This document shows positions 7,564 to 16,865 of a stretch of 64,000 nucleotides of DNA, one piece after another. The notes below the pieces were generated by a model. That model was not told where the DNA came from and ran no database searches. It was given only the letters and a program-made list of their open reading frames with translations. The first letter of the stretch is position 1, and each line of letters starts with the position of its first letter. The stretch covers positions 1-64,000 of the forward strand of contig NZ_JARZHH010000004.1 of the NCBI RefSeq assembly GCF_029946515.1. Direction: 5' to 3'. The stretch comes from Polyangium sp. 6x1. GTDB taxonomy: Bacteria > Myxococcota_A > Polyangia > Polyangiales > Polyangiaceae. The translations under genes were made by a program, and so were the position numbers.

Positions 7564-10323
7564 ATGAGCGCGCGGCGCATCGTCGGGATCGATCTCGGCA
7601 CGACGCATACCGTGGTCGCGTGGGCCGATCCGGCGAGCCATCGGCCGCCCGAGGTCTTTCCGATCCCCCAGCTCGTGAGCGCCGGTGAGATCGAGCCCCA
7701 GCCGCTCTTTCCGTCGTTTCTTTACGCGCCGATTGCGGGCGAGGCATTGCCCGATCCGTTCGGCGAAGCGCCGTGGGTGCTCGGCGTGCACGCGCGGCGC
7801 CGCGGGGGCGAGGTCGCGGGCAGGCTCGTCGCCTCCTCGAAGAGCTGGCTCGCGCACGCGGGCGTCGATCGCACCGCGCCCATTTTGCCCTGGGGCGCGG
7901 GCGAGGACGAAGGCGACCTGCCGCGTATCTCGCCCGTCGACGCGGCTGCGCGATTGCTTTTGCACATCAAGCGCGCGTGGAACGAGGCGTTCCTCGCGTA
8001 TCCGCTCGAAGAGCAGGACGTCGTTTTGACCGTGCCGGCCTCGTTCGACGAGGACGCGCGCGAGCTCACGGTCGAGGCCGCGCGGCGCGCCGGGTTCGAG
8101 GTGCGCCTGCTCGAGGAGCCGCAGGCGGCCTTTTACGATTACATGGCCCGCGCGGGAGAGGGCGAGCTCGCGGCGCTTTGCAAGCGGAGCGGCGGCGAGG
8201 CGCTCGTCCTCGTCTGCGATGTCGGCGGCGGGACCACTGATCTCTCCTTGATCAGGGTTCGTCCGGGGGAACAACGCGGATCCACCGAGGTCGAGCGCGT
8301 CGCCGTGGGAAAACACCTTCTGCTCGGCGGCGACAACATGGATCTCGCGCTCGCGCATCTCTGCGAAAGCCGTCTTGTCGAGGCCCCCGACCGATTGCCG
8401 CCCGCGCGCTTCGGCCAGCTCGTGCTCGCTTGCCGTGCTGCGAAAGAGCGGCTCCTCGGCGAGGATCCGCCGAGCGACGTCGCGGTCACCGTGCTTGGAA
8501 AGGGCGCGCGCCTCATTGGCTCTGCGCTCTCCACGCGCCTTTCCCGCGAGGAGGCCGAGCGCGTCGTGCTCGACGGCTTCTTGCCGCCCGCCTCCCTCGC
8601 CGATCGCCCGCGCCGCGGCGGCAGCGCGCTCGTCGCGTTCGGCCTCCCTTACGAGCGCGACGTCGCCATCACGCGCCACGTCGCCCATTTCTTCGCCCGC
8701 CACGCGCCCGGCGCGCCCGCGCCTCATGCCTTGCTCCTGAACGGCGGGGTCTTTCGCGCCAAACGTATCGTGGAGCGGCTCGCCGACGCGATCGGGGCGT
8801 GGGGCGCGGTTCGCCCGGAGATCCTGCCGCACCCGGATCCCGATCTCGCCGTGGCGCGTGGCGCTGTCGTGTATGGCTTGTCCCTCCTCGGCCGGGGCGT
8901 GCGGATCGGGGGCGGCTCCGCGCGCGGGTATTACCTCGGTCTGTCGGCGGGGCCCTCCGGGCAGCGGCAGGCCGTCTGCGTGGTGCCGCGCGGCGCGCAC
9001 GAGGGCATCCGCTACGACGTGCCCGGACGAACGTTTTCGCTCACGGTGGGCCGCCCGGTGCGATTTCCGCTTTATGCCTCGGACGAGGCGCTCGACCTGC
9101 CCGGGTCCGTCGTCACGCCGGACGTCGAGCGGTTCTCCGCATTGCCGCCTGTTTCCTCGGCCTTCGAGCCGGGCGCGCGTCCCGGCGAGGTGACCGTCTC
9201 GGTCGCGGGCGAGCTCAGCGCGATCGGCACGCTGGAGCTCGCGTGTCTCGAAGTGGGCGCCGAGGCCGGTCGTCGCTTTCGTTTGACCTGGGATCTACGC
9301 GAGACGAGCCCCGACACCGCGGTCGAGACCGAGGGCGGTGTTTCCTCGGGGAAATCGGTGCGGCCGGGCGTGGTGGCCGGGGGCAAGCGGCTGGAGGACG
9401 CACGCGAGGCGATTTTCCGTGTGTATGGCAAAGGGCGCGCGGACGTCACGCCGCGCGAGGTGAAGGACCTCGTGCGAGAGCTCGAAAGGATCCTCGGCGA
9501 GCGGCCCACGTGGACGGCGGAGACGAACCGCGCGCTCTTCGATGCGCTCTGGCCGGGGCACAAGGGCCGGCGGCGCTCGGCCGATCACGAGCGGGTGTTC
9601 TGGCAACTCGCGGGGTACACGCTCCGACCGGGGTTTGGCCACGCGCTCGACGAGGAGCGCGCGGCGAACCTCTTTTCGTTGTTCCACGAGCGCGTGGTGT
9701 TCGCGCAGGAGGCGCGCACGTGGCAGCATTTCTGGATCGCCTGGCGGCGCATCGCGGGCGGGCTCGAAGAGGTGGCGCAGGTGGCGATCCGCGACCTCGT
9801 CGATCCGTTCCTCGCGCCGTCGGAAAAACGATTGAAGAAGCCCAAAGGCATTCGCGCCGAGCCCGACGCGGACGTCGTGGACCTCGCCTCGTCCCTGGAG
9901 CGCGTGCCGCCGCCGCGGCGGACCGAGCTCGGCGGGTTTTTGCTCGAACGGACCTGGACCGATCGTGACCCGCGGATCTGGGCGGCCATTGGGCGCATCG
10001 GCGCGCGCGTGCCCGCGTATGCGAGCGCGCACCACGTGATCGCGCCGAATGTCGCCGAGCGCTGGCTCGATCACCTCTTGCGCGAGAAATGGGCCGAGAT
10101 GCCCACGGCGCCACGGGCGGCGATGGACATGGCGCGGCTCACGGGCGACCGCGCGCGTGACGTGTCGGAGCGCGTGCGGCGCGACGTCGAGCGGAGGCTC
10201 GTCGCCTCGGGCGCGCGCGAAGAATGGGTGCGGGCCGTGCGCGAGGTCGTCGCGGTGGAAGAGGCGGACCGAGCGGCGTTTTATGGCGAGGGGTTGCCCG
10301 TGGGGATCCGCCTCGTCTCTTGA
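7564..10323 (+). CDS. Large Hsp70-family protein with DUF3731-type C-terminus
   Basis: The 919-residue protein opens with GIDLGTTHTVVAW (about 7-19). Phosphate-2 is LVCDVGGGTTDLS (about 216-228) and the adenosine loop is LLLNGGVFRA (about 390). The ATPase half is clearly paralogous to the preceding gene. From about residue 590 a long extra helical region follows (DVTPREVKDLVRELERIL, RRRSADHERVFWQLAGYTL, FLAPSEKRLKKPKG), which matches the DUF3731 region seen in large Hsp70 proteins of this kind; its role is unknown. ATG 7564 is 10 bp after the upstream stop. The order DUF2760, Hsp70, Hsp70-DUF3731 looks like a conserved operon with no DnaJ or GrpE gene nearby. The stop is 3 bp from the convergent RNA ligase stop. 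Confidence 0.9.
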   Translation: MSARRIVGIDLGTTHTVVAWADPASHRPPEVFPIPQLVSAGEIEPQPLFPSFLYAPIAGEALPDPFGEAPWVLGVHARRRGGEVAGRLVASSKSWLAHAGVDRTAPILPWGAGEDEGDLPRISPVDAAARLLLHIKRAWNEAFLAYPLEEQDVVLTVPASFDEDARELTVEAARRAGFEVRLLEEPQAAFYDYMARAGEGELAALCKRSGGEALVLVCDVGGGTTDLSLIRVRPGEQRGSTEVERVAVGKHLLLGGDNMDLALAHLCESRLVEAPDRLPPARFGQLVLACRAAKERLLGEDPPSDVAVTVLGKGARLIGSALSTRLSREEAERVVLDGFLPPASLADRPRRGGSALVAFGLPYERDVAITRHVAHFFARHAPGAPAPHALLLNGGVFRAKRIVERLADAIGAWGAVRPEILPHPDPDLAVARGAVVYGLSLLGRGVRIGGGSARGYYLGLSAGPSGQRQAVCVVPRGAHEGIRYDVPGRTFSLTVGRPVRFPLYASDEALDLPGSVVTPDVERFSALPPVSSAFEPGARPGEVTVSVAGELSAIGTLELACLEVGAEAGRRFRLTWDLRETSPDTAVETEGGVSSGKSVRPGVVAGGKRLEDAREAIFRVYGKGRADVTPREVKDLVRELERILGERPTWTAETNRALFDALWPGHKGRRRSADHERVFWQLAGYTLRPGFGHALDEERAANLFSLFHERVVFAQEARTWQHFWIAWRRIAGGLEEVAQVAIRDLVDPFLAPSEKRLKKPKGIRAEPDADVVDLASSLERVPPPRRTELGGFLLERTWTDRDPRIWAAIGRIGARVPAYASAHHVIAPNVAERWLDHLLREKWAEMPTAPRAAMDMARLTGDRARDVSERVRRDVERRLVASGAREEWVRAVREVVAVEEADRAAFYGEGLPVGIRLVS

Positions 10324-10326
10324 CGC

Positions 10327-11325
10327 TCAATCCTCGTCCTTCAGCAAGAAATCATTGTTGATGACCTTGAACGAGAGCCGGCCGCCGAGCGTCGCGGAGC
10401 GCGACTCGACGAGGGGGCGCACCACGATGCCCTCCTTGCGGTTTTTCGTCCCCGCATAAAGGCCCCGCGCCGCCTCGAGCCACCGATCGAGCGTGTGCTC
10501 GAAATGTGTAGCCTCGTCGCCCCGGATCTCGCGCTCGATCGGCACCGTGCGCAGGCCGTACTCCTTGCAGAACGCGAGGAACTCCGCGAAATCGAGGTGA
10601 CGGCCCGCGCGCGCGTCGTACACGCCGAACATGAAGACGTCGACCTCGGAGAGCCCGAGCCGGTTTTTTTGAATGCCGGGGCCGCAGAGCTCGCCCTGCA
10701 CCGCGATGCCCGGGGGCAAACGTCGCGCGAGATCGTACCGCTCGGCCACCCGCCAGATCGCATTCGGGCCGGGCGCGAGGGCCCAGTTGCGCGAGCACGC
10801 GAAAAACTCGCCGTCGGGCGCGCGGAAGAACGTGCCCGACGAGCCGTCGAGCTTCGTCGAGACGTAAAACTCCTGGCCCCGGATCTCGTCGAGCACCGCG
10901 AGCGCCGATTGCAGGCGGATCTCGTCCGTCTTCGGCACGAGCGCCGGAAAGGCGCCGGAGACCTCGCGCGCGTCCGGCAGGATGGCCTCGTATTTGGTGA
11001 CGCCGAGCCGATCGCGCACGTCCGTCCCGACCTCGGGGATGTCGCCGTCGAGGATGGTGGTCGGCAAAGCGAGGCCCTGCGAGAGCACGCCGCGAAGCTT
11101 GACGGTCCGCACGCGAAAGCCGCGTGACCGCATGAACTCCGCCCACGGCGCGCTCGAAGGGAGCACGCTGTCGATTTCGAAGAACACGCAGCGGTCGCCG
11201 GGGCGAAACTCCCCTTTCTTGACGACCACGGTCCAGCCCATCACCCGGGCCTGTTCGATTTGATCCGCGCCTTCGATGGGCGCGAGGCTCTCCACCACCT
11301 GAATCGATACGAGCTTGCGTTCCAC
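10327..11325 (-). CDS. ATP-dependent RNA ligase, Rnl5-like
   Basis: The 332-residue protein is a nucleotidyltransferase-fold RNA ligase. The N-terminal part (about 1-110; VERKLVSIQVVESLAPIEGA, GDRCVFFEIDSVLP, RVRTVKLRGVLSQGLALP) is OB-like, and the catalytic part carries motif I KLDG (Lys158, the adenylated lysine), ACSRN (about 176-180), motif IV GELCGPGIQKN (E212) and motif V-like EGIVVRPL and SFKVIN near the end. An N-terminal OB domain before the ligase domain is the arrangement of Deinococcus radiodurans Rnl (Rnl5 group), which seals nicks with an RNA 3'-OH. GTG 11325 was chosen because GGAGG lies 5 bases upstream and the conserved sequence begins there. No kinase, phosphatase or RtcB/RtcA gene is adjacent. 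Confidence 0.87.
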   Translation of the reverse strand: MERKLVSIQVVESLAPIEGADQIEQARVMGWTVVVKKGEFRPGDRCVFFEIDSVLPSSAPWAEFMRSRGFRVRTVKLRGVLSQGLALPTTILDGDIPEVGTDVRDRLGVTKYEAILPDAREVSGAFPALVPKTDEIRLQSALAVLDEIRGQEFYVSTKLDGSSGTFFRAPDGEFFACSRNWALAPGPNAIWRVAERYDLARRLPPGIAVQGELCGPGIQKNRLGLSEVDVFMFGVYDARAGRHLDFAEFLAFCKEYGLRTVPIEREIRGDEATHFEHTLDRWLEAARGLYAGTKNRKEGIVVRPLVESRSATLGGRLSFKVINNDFLLKDED

Positions 11326-11514
11326 GACGTCCTCCGGGCGCCGCGCGCAGGTGTCCGCCCAAGCTCGAATCCGAGCCTGTGGACCGCCGCGAGCGGCGCG
11401 ATGTGGCGGACGAAAAGGAGGCCGAAGGAGCCCGTACGGCCCGCCAGGGTCCACGACTAGCGGATTCACCATGGCGCGTCAAGCGAGAACGTGATTGCAT
11501 TCCGCTTCGGATCC

Positions 11515-13509
11515 ATGGGCGCGCCCAATCACTACCGCTCCTCCGGTGCCGAGCCGCGTTTCGTCCGCGTCCTCGATTTCGACCGGCTCCCGGATGTCGT
11601 GCGGGAACGGCTCGTCCGTGCGCTCGCAGATGGTGGCTTGCCCGCGCCGCTCTTGTGCGCCGAGGAGGACGTGGCAGGCGCGATCCCGGGCTCGCGGCGC
11701 TTCTGGCTCGGTGTGGGGATCTCCGCTGCGTTCGTTTGGCTCGTGCTCTGGTTCATGCACTTTGGTGACCTCGACGGCCGCTTCGCCGTGCAGCCGCGCG
11801 CGTTCGTGCTCGGCCACGTCCTCGCGGCATCGCTGCTCGCGCTCGCCGTGATCGTGCACGTCTCCTTCCGGCGATCGAAGGACGAGGGCGCGCCGTTCCC
11901 GCCGGGCCGCTATCTCTTCCCGCTCGATCTCGTCGAGGTCCGCGGGCGAATTCTCACGGTCACGTCGCTCGCGACGCTGCGACGCGTCGAGGGGCGCGCG
12001 GGCGGAAAACGCGGCGAGGTGATCCTCGTCTTCGGCGACGGCGAAGCGGCGCCGCTCGGCGTCACCGAGGACGCGACGGAGCTCGCGCGCGAGGCCCAGG
12101 CGGCGATCGACGAGGCCACGCGTCTGGTTTTACCGGACGACCAGCCCGCGATCGAACGAATCGATCCCTTTTTCGAATTGCGCATCGCCGACGACTGGTC
12201 GAGCGCAGAGCCGGCCGCGAAGGAATCGGGCCGCCGGGTCCCCGCATTTCGATGGCTCGTCCTCGCGTCTGCCGCCGTGGGCGCCCTTTTCGGCTCCGCC
12301 TTGTGGTCTGTGCGCAATCGCATGAGCGACGCGGCCCTGTTCGAGCAGGTCCTCGACGCAGCCGAGAACGGCTCGGACGACACGTTTGCCAAGAAGAGAA
12401 TGCTGTACGACGACGTCGGCATGCGCCCGCGGGATGCGCTCGACGACGTCGCGTTCGAGCGGGCGAAGAAGCGCGTGGAGTCGCTCGCGGAGTATCTGTC
12501 GACGTTCCCCGAGGGCAAACACGCGGCCGAGGCGGACGATCTGCTCTTCGACATGGTGCAGACGCGGAATTACGTCCCGAGCTACGGCATGTACCTCGCC
12601 GACACGCGGGGCAGGAGGCACGTGGACGAGGTCGACGACGCGATGTTCGCGGCGGCGAAGCGGCAACGGACCCTGTTCGCGTATCGGCAATACCTCGAGA
12701 ACCACGGGAAGAAACACGAGCAGGAGGTGCGCTCGAAGCTCTTGCCCGAGGCCGAGCTCGCGGAGGCCACCCAGAGGCAGGACGTGCCGGAGCTCCAAGC
12801 GATCGGGCGTCGTTATGGCGACAAGTGGGCCGAGGCGGTGCGCGAGGCGATTCACCGCGTCTATGCCGGTCGGCTCGGTCAGCTCCTTCTGCGAAGCGGG
12901 CAGAGTGGCAAGGACGCTCGTGCCATCTTCAATCCCTTGCTCACCAGGCTGGATACGACGGAAAATCCCCAGGTGGTCCTCGACGTCGATTTCGTCCTGC
13001 CGAACGCGTTCCTGGAAGCGGAAATGGGCTTGGCGCACAAGCACGGCGACCTCTACCACCCCGTGAACTCGTCCTTCTGGAAGTTCGAGAAGGACGTCGA
13101 AGAGCGGGTCTCCAATTCGATCGTCACGCGCGCGAGGGACACGTTCGGTGGGGCCATTCAGTTCCACAACCCGACGGAGAAGGCGGCACCGGAGACGCCT
13201 CGGCTCGTGGTCTCGATGACGCTCGTTTCGGGCGAAGATCCGTTCGTATCCAAGGAAGACAAACTCGTCTTCAACGATGTCCGGATCCGGCTGGAGATGC
13301 ACGCGGCGATCCCAGGGGCGGGCACGACGCCCTCGTTCGTCACGACGACCCGGCGTTCCACGGATTTCCTTGCCGATGATTACGATGCGTCGACGAAGAG
13401 GATGCACTTCGCCCTCGGCATTCCGGACAAGCAGCTTGGGGACGTGTATCCGACCCTCCTTCGCAAGGCCTCGGAGGAGCTCGGCGAGCTCCTCACCCCG
13501 GTCCTTTGA
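11515..13509 (+). CDS. Large membrane protein of unknown function
   Basis: The product has about 664 residues. Two membrane segments lie near the N-terminus (FWLGVGISAAFVWLVLWFM and FVLGHVLAASLLALAVIVHV), a beta-rich cytoplasmic stretch follows (RYLFPLDLVEVRGRILTVTS, VILVFGDGEAAPLGV), then a third membrane segment at about residue 248 (FRWLVLASAAVGALFGSALW). The remaining 390 residues form a soluble, helical, repeat-like region rich in Lys/Glu followed by a beta-rich end. The third segment puts these outside the cytoplasm if the N-terminus is inside. No family recognised. ATG 11515 was chosen; GTG 11491 is in frame and possible, with no strong ribosome-binding site for either. It is divergent from the RNA ligase gene by 189 bp. 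Confidence 0.68.
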   Translation: MGAPNHYRSSGAEPRFVRVLDFDRLPDVVRERLVRALADGGLPAPLLCAEEDVAGAIPGSRRFWLGVGISAAFVWLVLWFMHFGDLDGRFAVQPRAFVLGHVLAASLLALAVIVHVSFRRSKDEGAPFPPGRYLFPLDLVEVRGRILTVTSLATLRRVEGRAGGKRGEVILVFGDGEAAPLGVTEDATELAREAQAAIDEATRLVLPDDQPAIERIDPFFELRIADDWSSAEPAAKESGRRVPAFRWLVLASAAVGALFGSALWSVRNRMSDAALFEQVLDAAENGSDDTFAKKRMLYDDVGMRPRDALDDVAFERAKKRVESLAEYLSTFPEGKHAAEADDLLFDMVQTRNYVPSYGMYLADTRGRRHVDEVDDAMFAAAKRQRTLFAYRQYLENHGKKHEQEVRSKLLPEAELAEATQRQDVPELQAIGRRYGDKWAEAVREAIHRVYAGRLGQLLLRSGQSGKDARAIFNPLLTRLDTTENPQVVLDVDFVLPNAFLEAEMGLAHKHGDLYHPVNSSFWKFEKDVEERVSNSIVTRARDTFGGAIQFHNPTEKAAPETPRLVVSMTLVSGEDPFVSKEDKLVFNDVRIRLEMHAAIPGAGTTPSFVTTTRRSTDFLADDYDASTKRMHFALGIPDKQLGDVYPTLLRKASEELGELLTPVL

Positions 13510-13531
13510 GGAAAGCTGGCAACCGGGCGAA

Positions 13532-14068
13532 TCAAGCCGCGCGCGGCTGCTCCTCCGCGTGCCGGAGCTCGATCCGGCCGTGCCTGGCAGGGAATCCCGG
13601 GGCGCCCGTCACGGCCGAGCGCACGCGGCTCACGATCGCGGAAAACAGGCCCGCGGAGGGATCCCAGTATTCCGCCCGATCGACCTCGACCCGCAAAAGG
13701 GCGATGTCCGGCTCGTCGAGCCCACGCGGGAACCAGAGGCGCAGCATCGGGCTCCAGAGCTTTTGCATCTTCTCCCGGTCGCGGACGACCCGCGCCATGC
13801 CCGTGAGGGAGACGTATCGATCGTCATCCGGATCGGAGTATGCGATGTTCACGTGGTGGTCGGCGTTGATCTCGCGCACCTTCTCGGTCTCGCAGGACGT
13901 GAAGAACCAGAGCGCGCCGTCCTCGTCGAGCGCCTCGCAGGTGGCCATCGGGCGGCTGTGCAAGGTGCCGTCATGCGTGGTCGTGGTCATCATCGCCACG
14001 CGGATGCCCTTCACGAGCCGCCTCAGCTTTCGCATCGCCGCCGCGTGACCATTGCCGTCTTTCGCCAT
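13532..14068 (-). CDS. Pyridoxamine 5'-phosphate oxidase-like flavin-binding protein
   Basis: The 178-residue protein has the split-barrel PPOX pattern. The start MRKLRRLVKGIRVAMMTTTT is followed by GTLHSRPMATCEALDEDGALWFFTS, EINADHHVNIAYSDPDDDRYVSLTGMARVVRD and LLRVEVDRAEYWDP. This matches the general-stress-protein-26 subgroup, which binds FMN, FAD or F420-type cofactors; the substrate is unknown. Length is typical. It converges on the membrane protein gene with a gap of 22 bp and is divergent from the NTF2 gene at 14211. Confidence 0.87.
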   Translation of the reverse strand: MAKDGNGHAAAMRKLRRLVKGIRVAMMTTTTHDGTLHSRPMATCEALDEDGALWFFTSCETEKVREINADHHVNIAYSDPDDDRYVSLTGMARVVRDREKMQKLWSPMLRLWFPRGLDEPDIALLRVEVDRAEYWDPSAGLFSAIVSRVRSAVTGAPGFPARHGRIELRHAEEQPRAA

Positions 14069-14210
14069 GCGCGTCCTCCCCTCCAGCGAGACGCATAAGG
14101 CCAGGACGGGCGCCGCGCGAGCCCCCTGCGCAGCCGAGGAGCCCGGCCGTGTGCGGACTGCGCGTTTTCTCGCTGCCCCTGTCCGGCCGGTTTCGTGTTA
14201 TACGCGGCGC

Positions 14211-15053
14211 ATGGAATGGAGCCGAGACGATGTGCTCGCGGTCGTGAAGCGCTCACCCGACCGCGTCGCCGCGCACGACAAGGAAGGCTGGGTCGGGCTC
14301 TTCGCGCACGGCGCGGTCGTCGAGGACCCGGTGGGCGGCCCGCCCGCGCGCAAGGGCGCCGATCCGCTCGACGGTGACGACGAGCTCGGGCGCTTTTACG
14401 ACGTCTACATCGGCCCGAACGACGTGCGTTTCGAGGTGCTCGCGGACGTGGTGCAAGGGCTGACGGTGGTGCGCGACGTGAACATCGCGACGCGCACGCC
14501 GAACGACGCGCGCGTCGAGCTGCCCGCGTATCTGATTTACGAGCTCGTCGAGCTCGACGGCGCGCTGCGCGTGAAGCGCATGCGGGCATTCTGGGAGCTG
14601 CGCCGCGTCACCGCGGACGCGCTGAAGGGCGGGCCGAAGAGCCTGATCGCGATGACGGGGCTCACCGCGCGCATGCTGCGCATCCAGGGTTTTTCCAATG
14701 TGTCGACGTACCTCGAAGGCCTCTGGCGGGGCATGTTCGAGCGCGGCCATGCGGCGGCGGAGGAGCTCGCCCGCGCGATCGGGGAGCGGGATCTCGCAGC
14801 GATGCGGGGGCTCTTTCCGGACGACGCGCCGCGAATCGAGCTCGATCCGGGCGAGCGCCATTCGCCGCGGGGCCTGCTCGACGCGCTCGGCCCGGGCGCC
14901 TCGCTCGAGGTCGAGGCGCCGATCTCCGCGGGGTTCTTCACGGCGTTCCGCTGCACGGTCACGGCCCACGGCGCGCCCCGGAGCGGCGTCGGGCTGCTCG
15001 AATTCGATCCGCGCACGAGGTTCTGCACCTCGGCGCGGCTTTATCTCGGATGA
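14211..15053 (+). CDS. NTF2/SnoaL-like protein, steroid-isomerase type fold
   Basis: The 280-residue protein begins MEWSRDDVLAVVKRSPDRVAAHDKEG. The sequence WVGLFAHGAVVEDPVGGPP is a recognisable NTF2-like start (aromatic helix then EDPVG), followed by the beta strands typical of a cone-shaped NTF2 fold (about 10-130). A second, weaker NTF2-like half seems to follow (RAIGERDLAAMRGLFPDDAP to the end), so the protein may carry two such domains. Such domains serve as isomerases, cyclases or binding proteins; no catalytic assignment is possible. ATG 14211 matches the conserved start. It may share a promoter region with the divergent PPOX gene. Confidence 0.75.
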   Translation: MEWSRDDVLAVVKRSPDRVAAHDKEGWVGLFAHGAVVEDPVGGPPARKGADPLDGDDELGRFYDVYIGPNDVRFEVLADVVQGLTVVRDVNIATRTPNDARVELPAYLIYELVELDGALRVKRMRAFWELRRVTADALKGGPKSLIAMTGLTARMLRIQGFSNVSTYLEGLWRGMFERGHAAAEELARAIGERDLAAMRGLFPDDAPRIELDPGERHSPRGLLDALGPGASLEVEAPISAGFFTAFRCTVTAHGAPRSGVGLLEFDPRTRFCTSARLYLG

Positions 15054-15125
15054 GCGAGGAGTGGAAACCGCGGGCCGCCGCCCCTATCGTCTTCTCGGCC
15101 GGCGCTCGCTGGCCGGGAGAGCACG

Positions 15126-15686
15126 ATGACCACGACCACGTTCGAGTCGCTGCACGACGTCGCTGAAACCCCGCTGTTCCCGCGTGACCGCCCGCTCCCG
15201 CCCACGCTGACCGTGCGCGCGGCGCGCGACGCGTACCTCGCGGAGAACGGGTTCACGACGGCCGAATATACGGCCGAGACGTTCTCGCTGATGTTCTTCG
15301 GCGGGCGGTTCAAGGTGTCGCTCCCGAACCCGCCGCCGCGGCGCTGGGCGGTCGCGCTGCACGATCTGCATCACGTGGCGACGGGGTACGGCGCCGATTT
15401 CATCGGCGAGGGCGAGATCGGGCTCTGGGAGCTCATGGGCGGCTGCGAGACGTGGATCGTGTATCTCTTGAACGCGTCGGCCGCGATGCTGGGATTCGTG
15501 CTCTCGCCGAGCCGCATGCTCCAAGCGTACGAGGGCGCCAAACCGGCGAGGGCGCTCTACCGGCAGGGCGTGAAGCTCGACGATCTGCTCGACATGCCGC
15601 TCGGCGATCTGCGCGAGCGGCTCGGGATCCCGCGCGAGGGCCTCGCGAAGGGCGAGCGCGCGGCCTGCGCGAAGCCGCGCGCCTGA
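15126..15686 (+). CDS. Protein with a COQ4-type HDxxHx11E zinc motif
   Basis: The 186-residue protein is rich in hydrophobic residues without a clear signal. It contains H79-D80-L81-H82-H83, then exactly 11 residues, then E95 (HDLHHVATGYGADFIGE), which fits the HDxxHx11E zinc-ligand signature of COQ4 proteins of ubiquinone biosynthesis. The rest (ELMGGCETWIVYLLNASAAMLGFV, a membrane-like segment) differs from standard COQ4, and no other quinone gene is near. It could be a divergent COQ4-fold enzyme or an unrelated protein with a chance motif. Its start is 72 bp after the NTF2 gene on the same strand. Confidence 0.65.
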   Translation: MTTTTFESLHDVAETPLFPRDRPLPPTLTVRAARDAYLAENGFTTAEYTAETFSLMFFGGRFKVSLPNPPPRRWAVALHDLHHVATGYGADFIGEGEIGLWELMGGCETWIVYLLNASAAMLGFVLSPSRMLQAYEGAKPARALYRQGVKLDDLLDMPLGDLRERLGIPREGLAKGERAACAKPRA

Positions 15687-15704
15687 ACGATTGGCAGGAC
15701 AGAC

Positions 15705-16688
15705 CTATCCGCGGAAGGCGCTCGTTCGGGAGGTGATGTCGTCGTACGCGGCGTCGTACTCGGCGCGCATGCGGCGGATGAGCGTCTCCACGCGCGGGGC
15801 GTCCGTGATGCTGCCGACGCCCTGGCCCGCGCTCCAGATGTCGCGCCACGCCTTCGCGGCCATGTTGCCGCCGGAGTTGAAGTTCATCGTGGATTTGTCC
15901 GCCGAGGGGAGGTTGTCCGCGTCGAACCCGGCCGCCGCGACGGAGGGCTTCAGGTAATTGCCGTGGACGCCCGTGAAGAGGGACGAATACACGATGTCCT
16001 TCGCCGTGGTGTCGATGAGCATTTGCTTGTAGTCGGGCATCGCGTTCGCTTCTTCGGTGGCGATGAAGCGCGTGCCGACGTACGCGAGGTCGGCGCCGAT
16101 CGATTGCGCGGTGAGGACGTCGCGGCCCGTGGAGATCGCGCCGGCGAGGCAAACCGTGCCCTGATAGAACTTGCGGACCTCGGCGACGAGCGCGAAGGGC
16201 GAGAGCATGCCGGCGTGGCCGCCCGCGCCGGCGCAGACGAGGATGAGGCCGTCGACGCCCTCCTCCAGCGCCTTTTCGGCGTGCCGGACGTTGATGACGT
16301 CGTGGAGCACGATGCCGCCGTACGAATGCACGGCCTTCACCACCTCGGCCGGCGGGCGCAGGCTCGTGATGATGATGGGCACCTCGTGCCGGACGCAGAC
16401 CTCCATGTCGTGTTCGAGCCGGTCATTCGACCGATGCGCGATCTGATTGACGGCGAACGGCGCCACGCGCGCGCCGGGGTTTTGCGCGCGGTATTCTTCG
16501 AGCTCGGTCTTGATTCGCGTGATCCAGACGTCGAGCTGTTCCTTCGGGCGCGCGTTGAGCGCCGGGAAGGACCCGACCACGCCTGCCTTGCACTGGGCAA
16601 TGACGAGCTCGGGGCCCGAGACGATGAACATGGGCGCGCCGATCACGGGGAGCGTGAGGCGGCCTTCGAGGCTCTTGGGAATCGGCAT
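15705..16688 (-). CDS. Nitronate monooxygenase (2-nitropropane dioxygenase family)
   Basis: The 327-residue FMN-dependent TIM-barrel enzyme oxidises nitronates to carbonyl compounds and nitrite. The N-terminus LTLPVIGAPMFIVSGPELV is characteristic, as are HDVINVRHAEKALEEGVDGLI, the phosphate-binding CAGAGGHAG and the second loop AGAISTGRDVLTAQSIGADLAYVGTRFIAT. Length fits the family. Some members act as detoxification enzymes for propionate-3-nitronate or in fatty-acid-like reductions, so the true substrate is open. It converges on the preceding gene with an 18-bp gap. Confidence 0.92.
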   Translation of the reverse strand: MPIPKSLEGRLTLPVIGAPMFIVSGPELVIAQCKAGVVGSFPALNARPKEQLDVWITRIKTELEEYRAQNPGARVAPFAVNQIAHRSNDRLEHDMEVCVRHEVPIIITSLRPPAEVVKAVHSYGGIVLHDVINVRHAEKALEEGVDGLILVCAGAGGHAGMLSPFALVAEVRKFYQGTVCLAGAISTGRDVLTAQSIGADLAYVGTRFIATEEANAMPDYKQMLIDTTAKDIVYSSLFTGVHGNYLKPSVAAAGFDADNLPSADKSTMNFNSGGNMAAKAWRDIWSAGQGVGSITDAPRVETLIRRMRAEYDAAYDDITSRTSAFRG

Positions 16689-16865
16689 GGTCGGGGTCCT
16701 CCGGGGGAGCCCCGAAGTCGTAGGCCCTTTGCGCGCCTCACGTCAAGAGGGCTGCGATCATGGCCTGTATACCAAGTGCTCGGGTTTCGCCAAATTTGTG
16801 CCCGAACACGGGCGACGTGGTAAGCGCGACTCGATGGACGCCGGGGGCGTCCCGCCGGAGGAATC

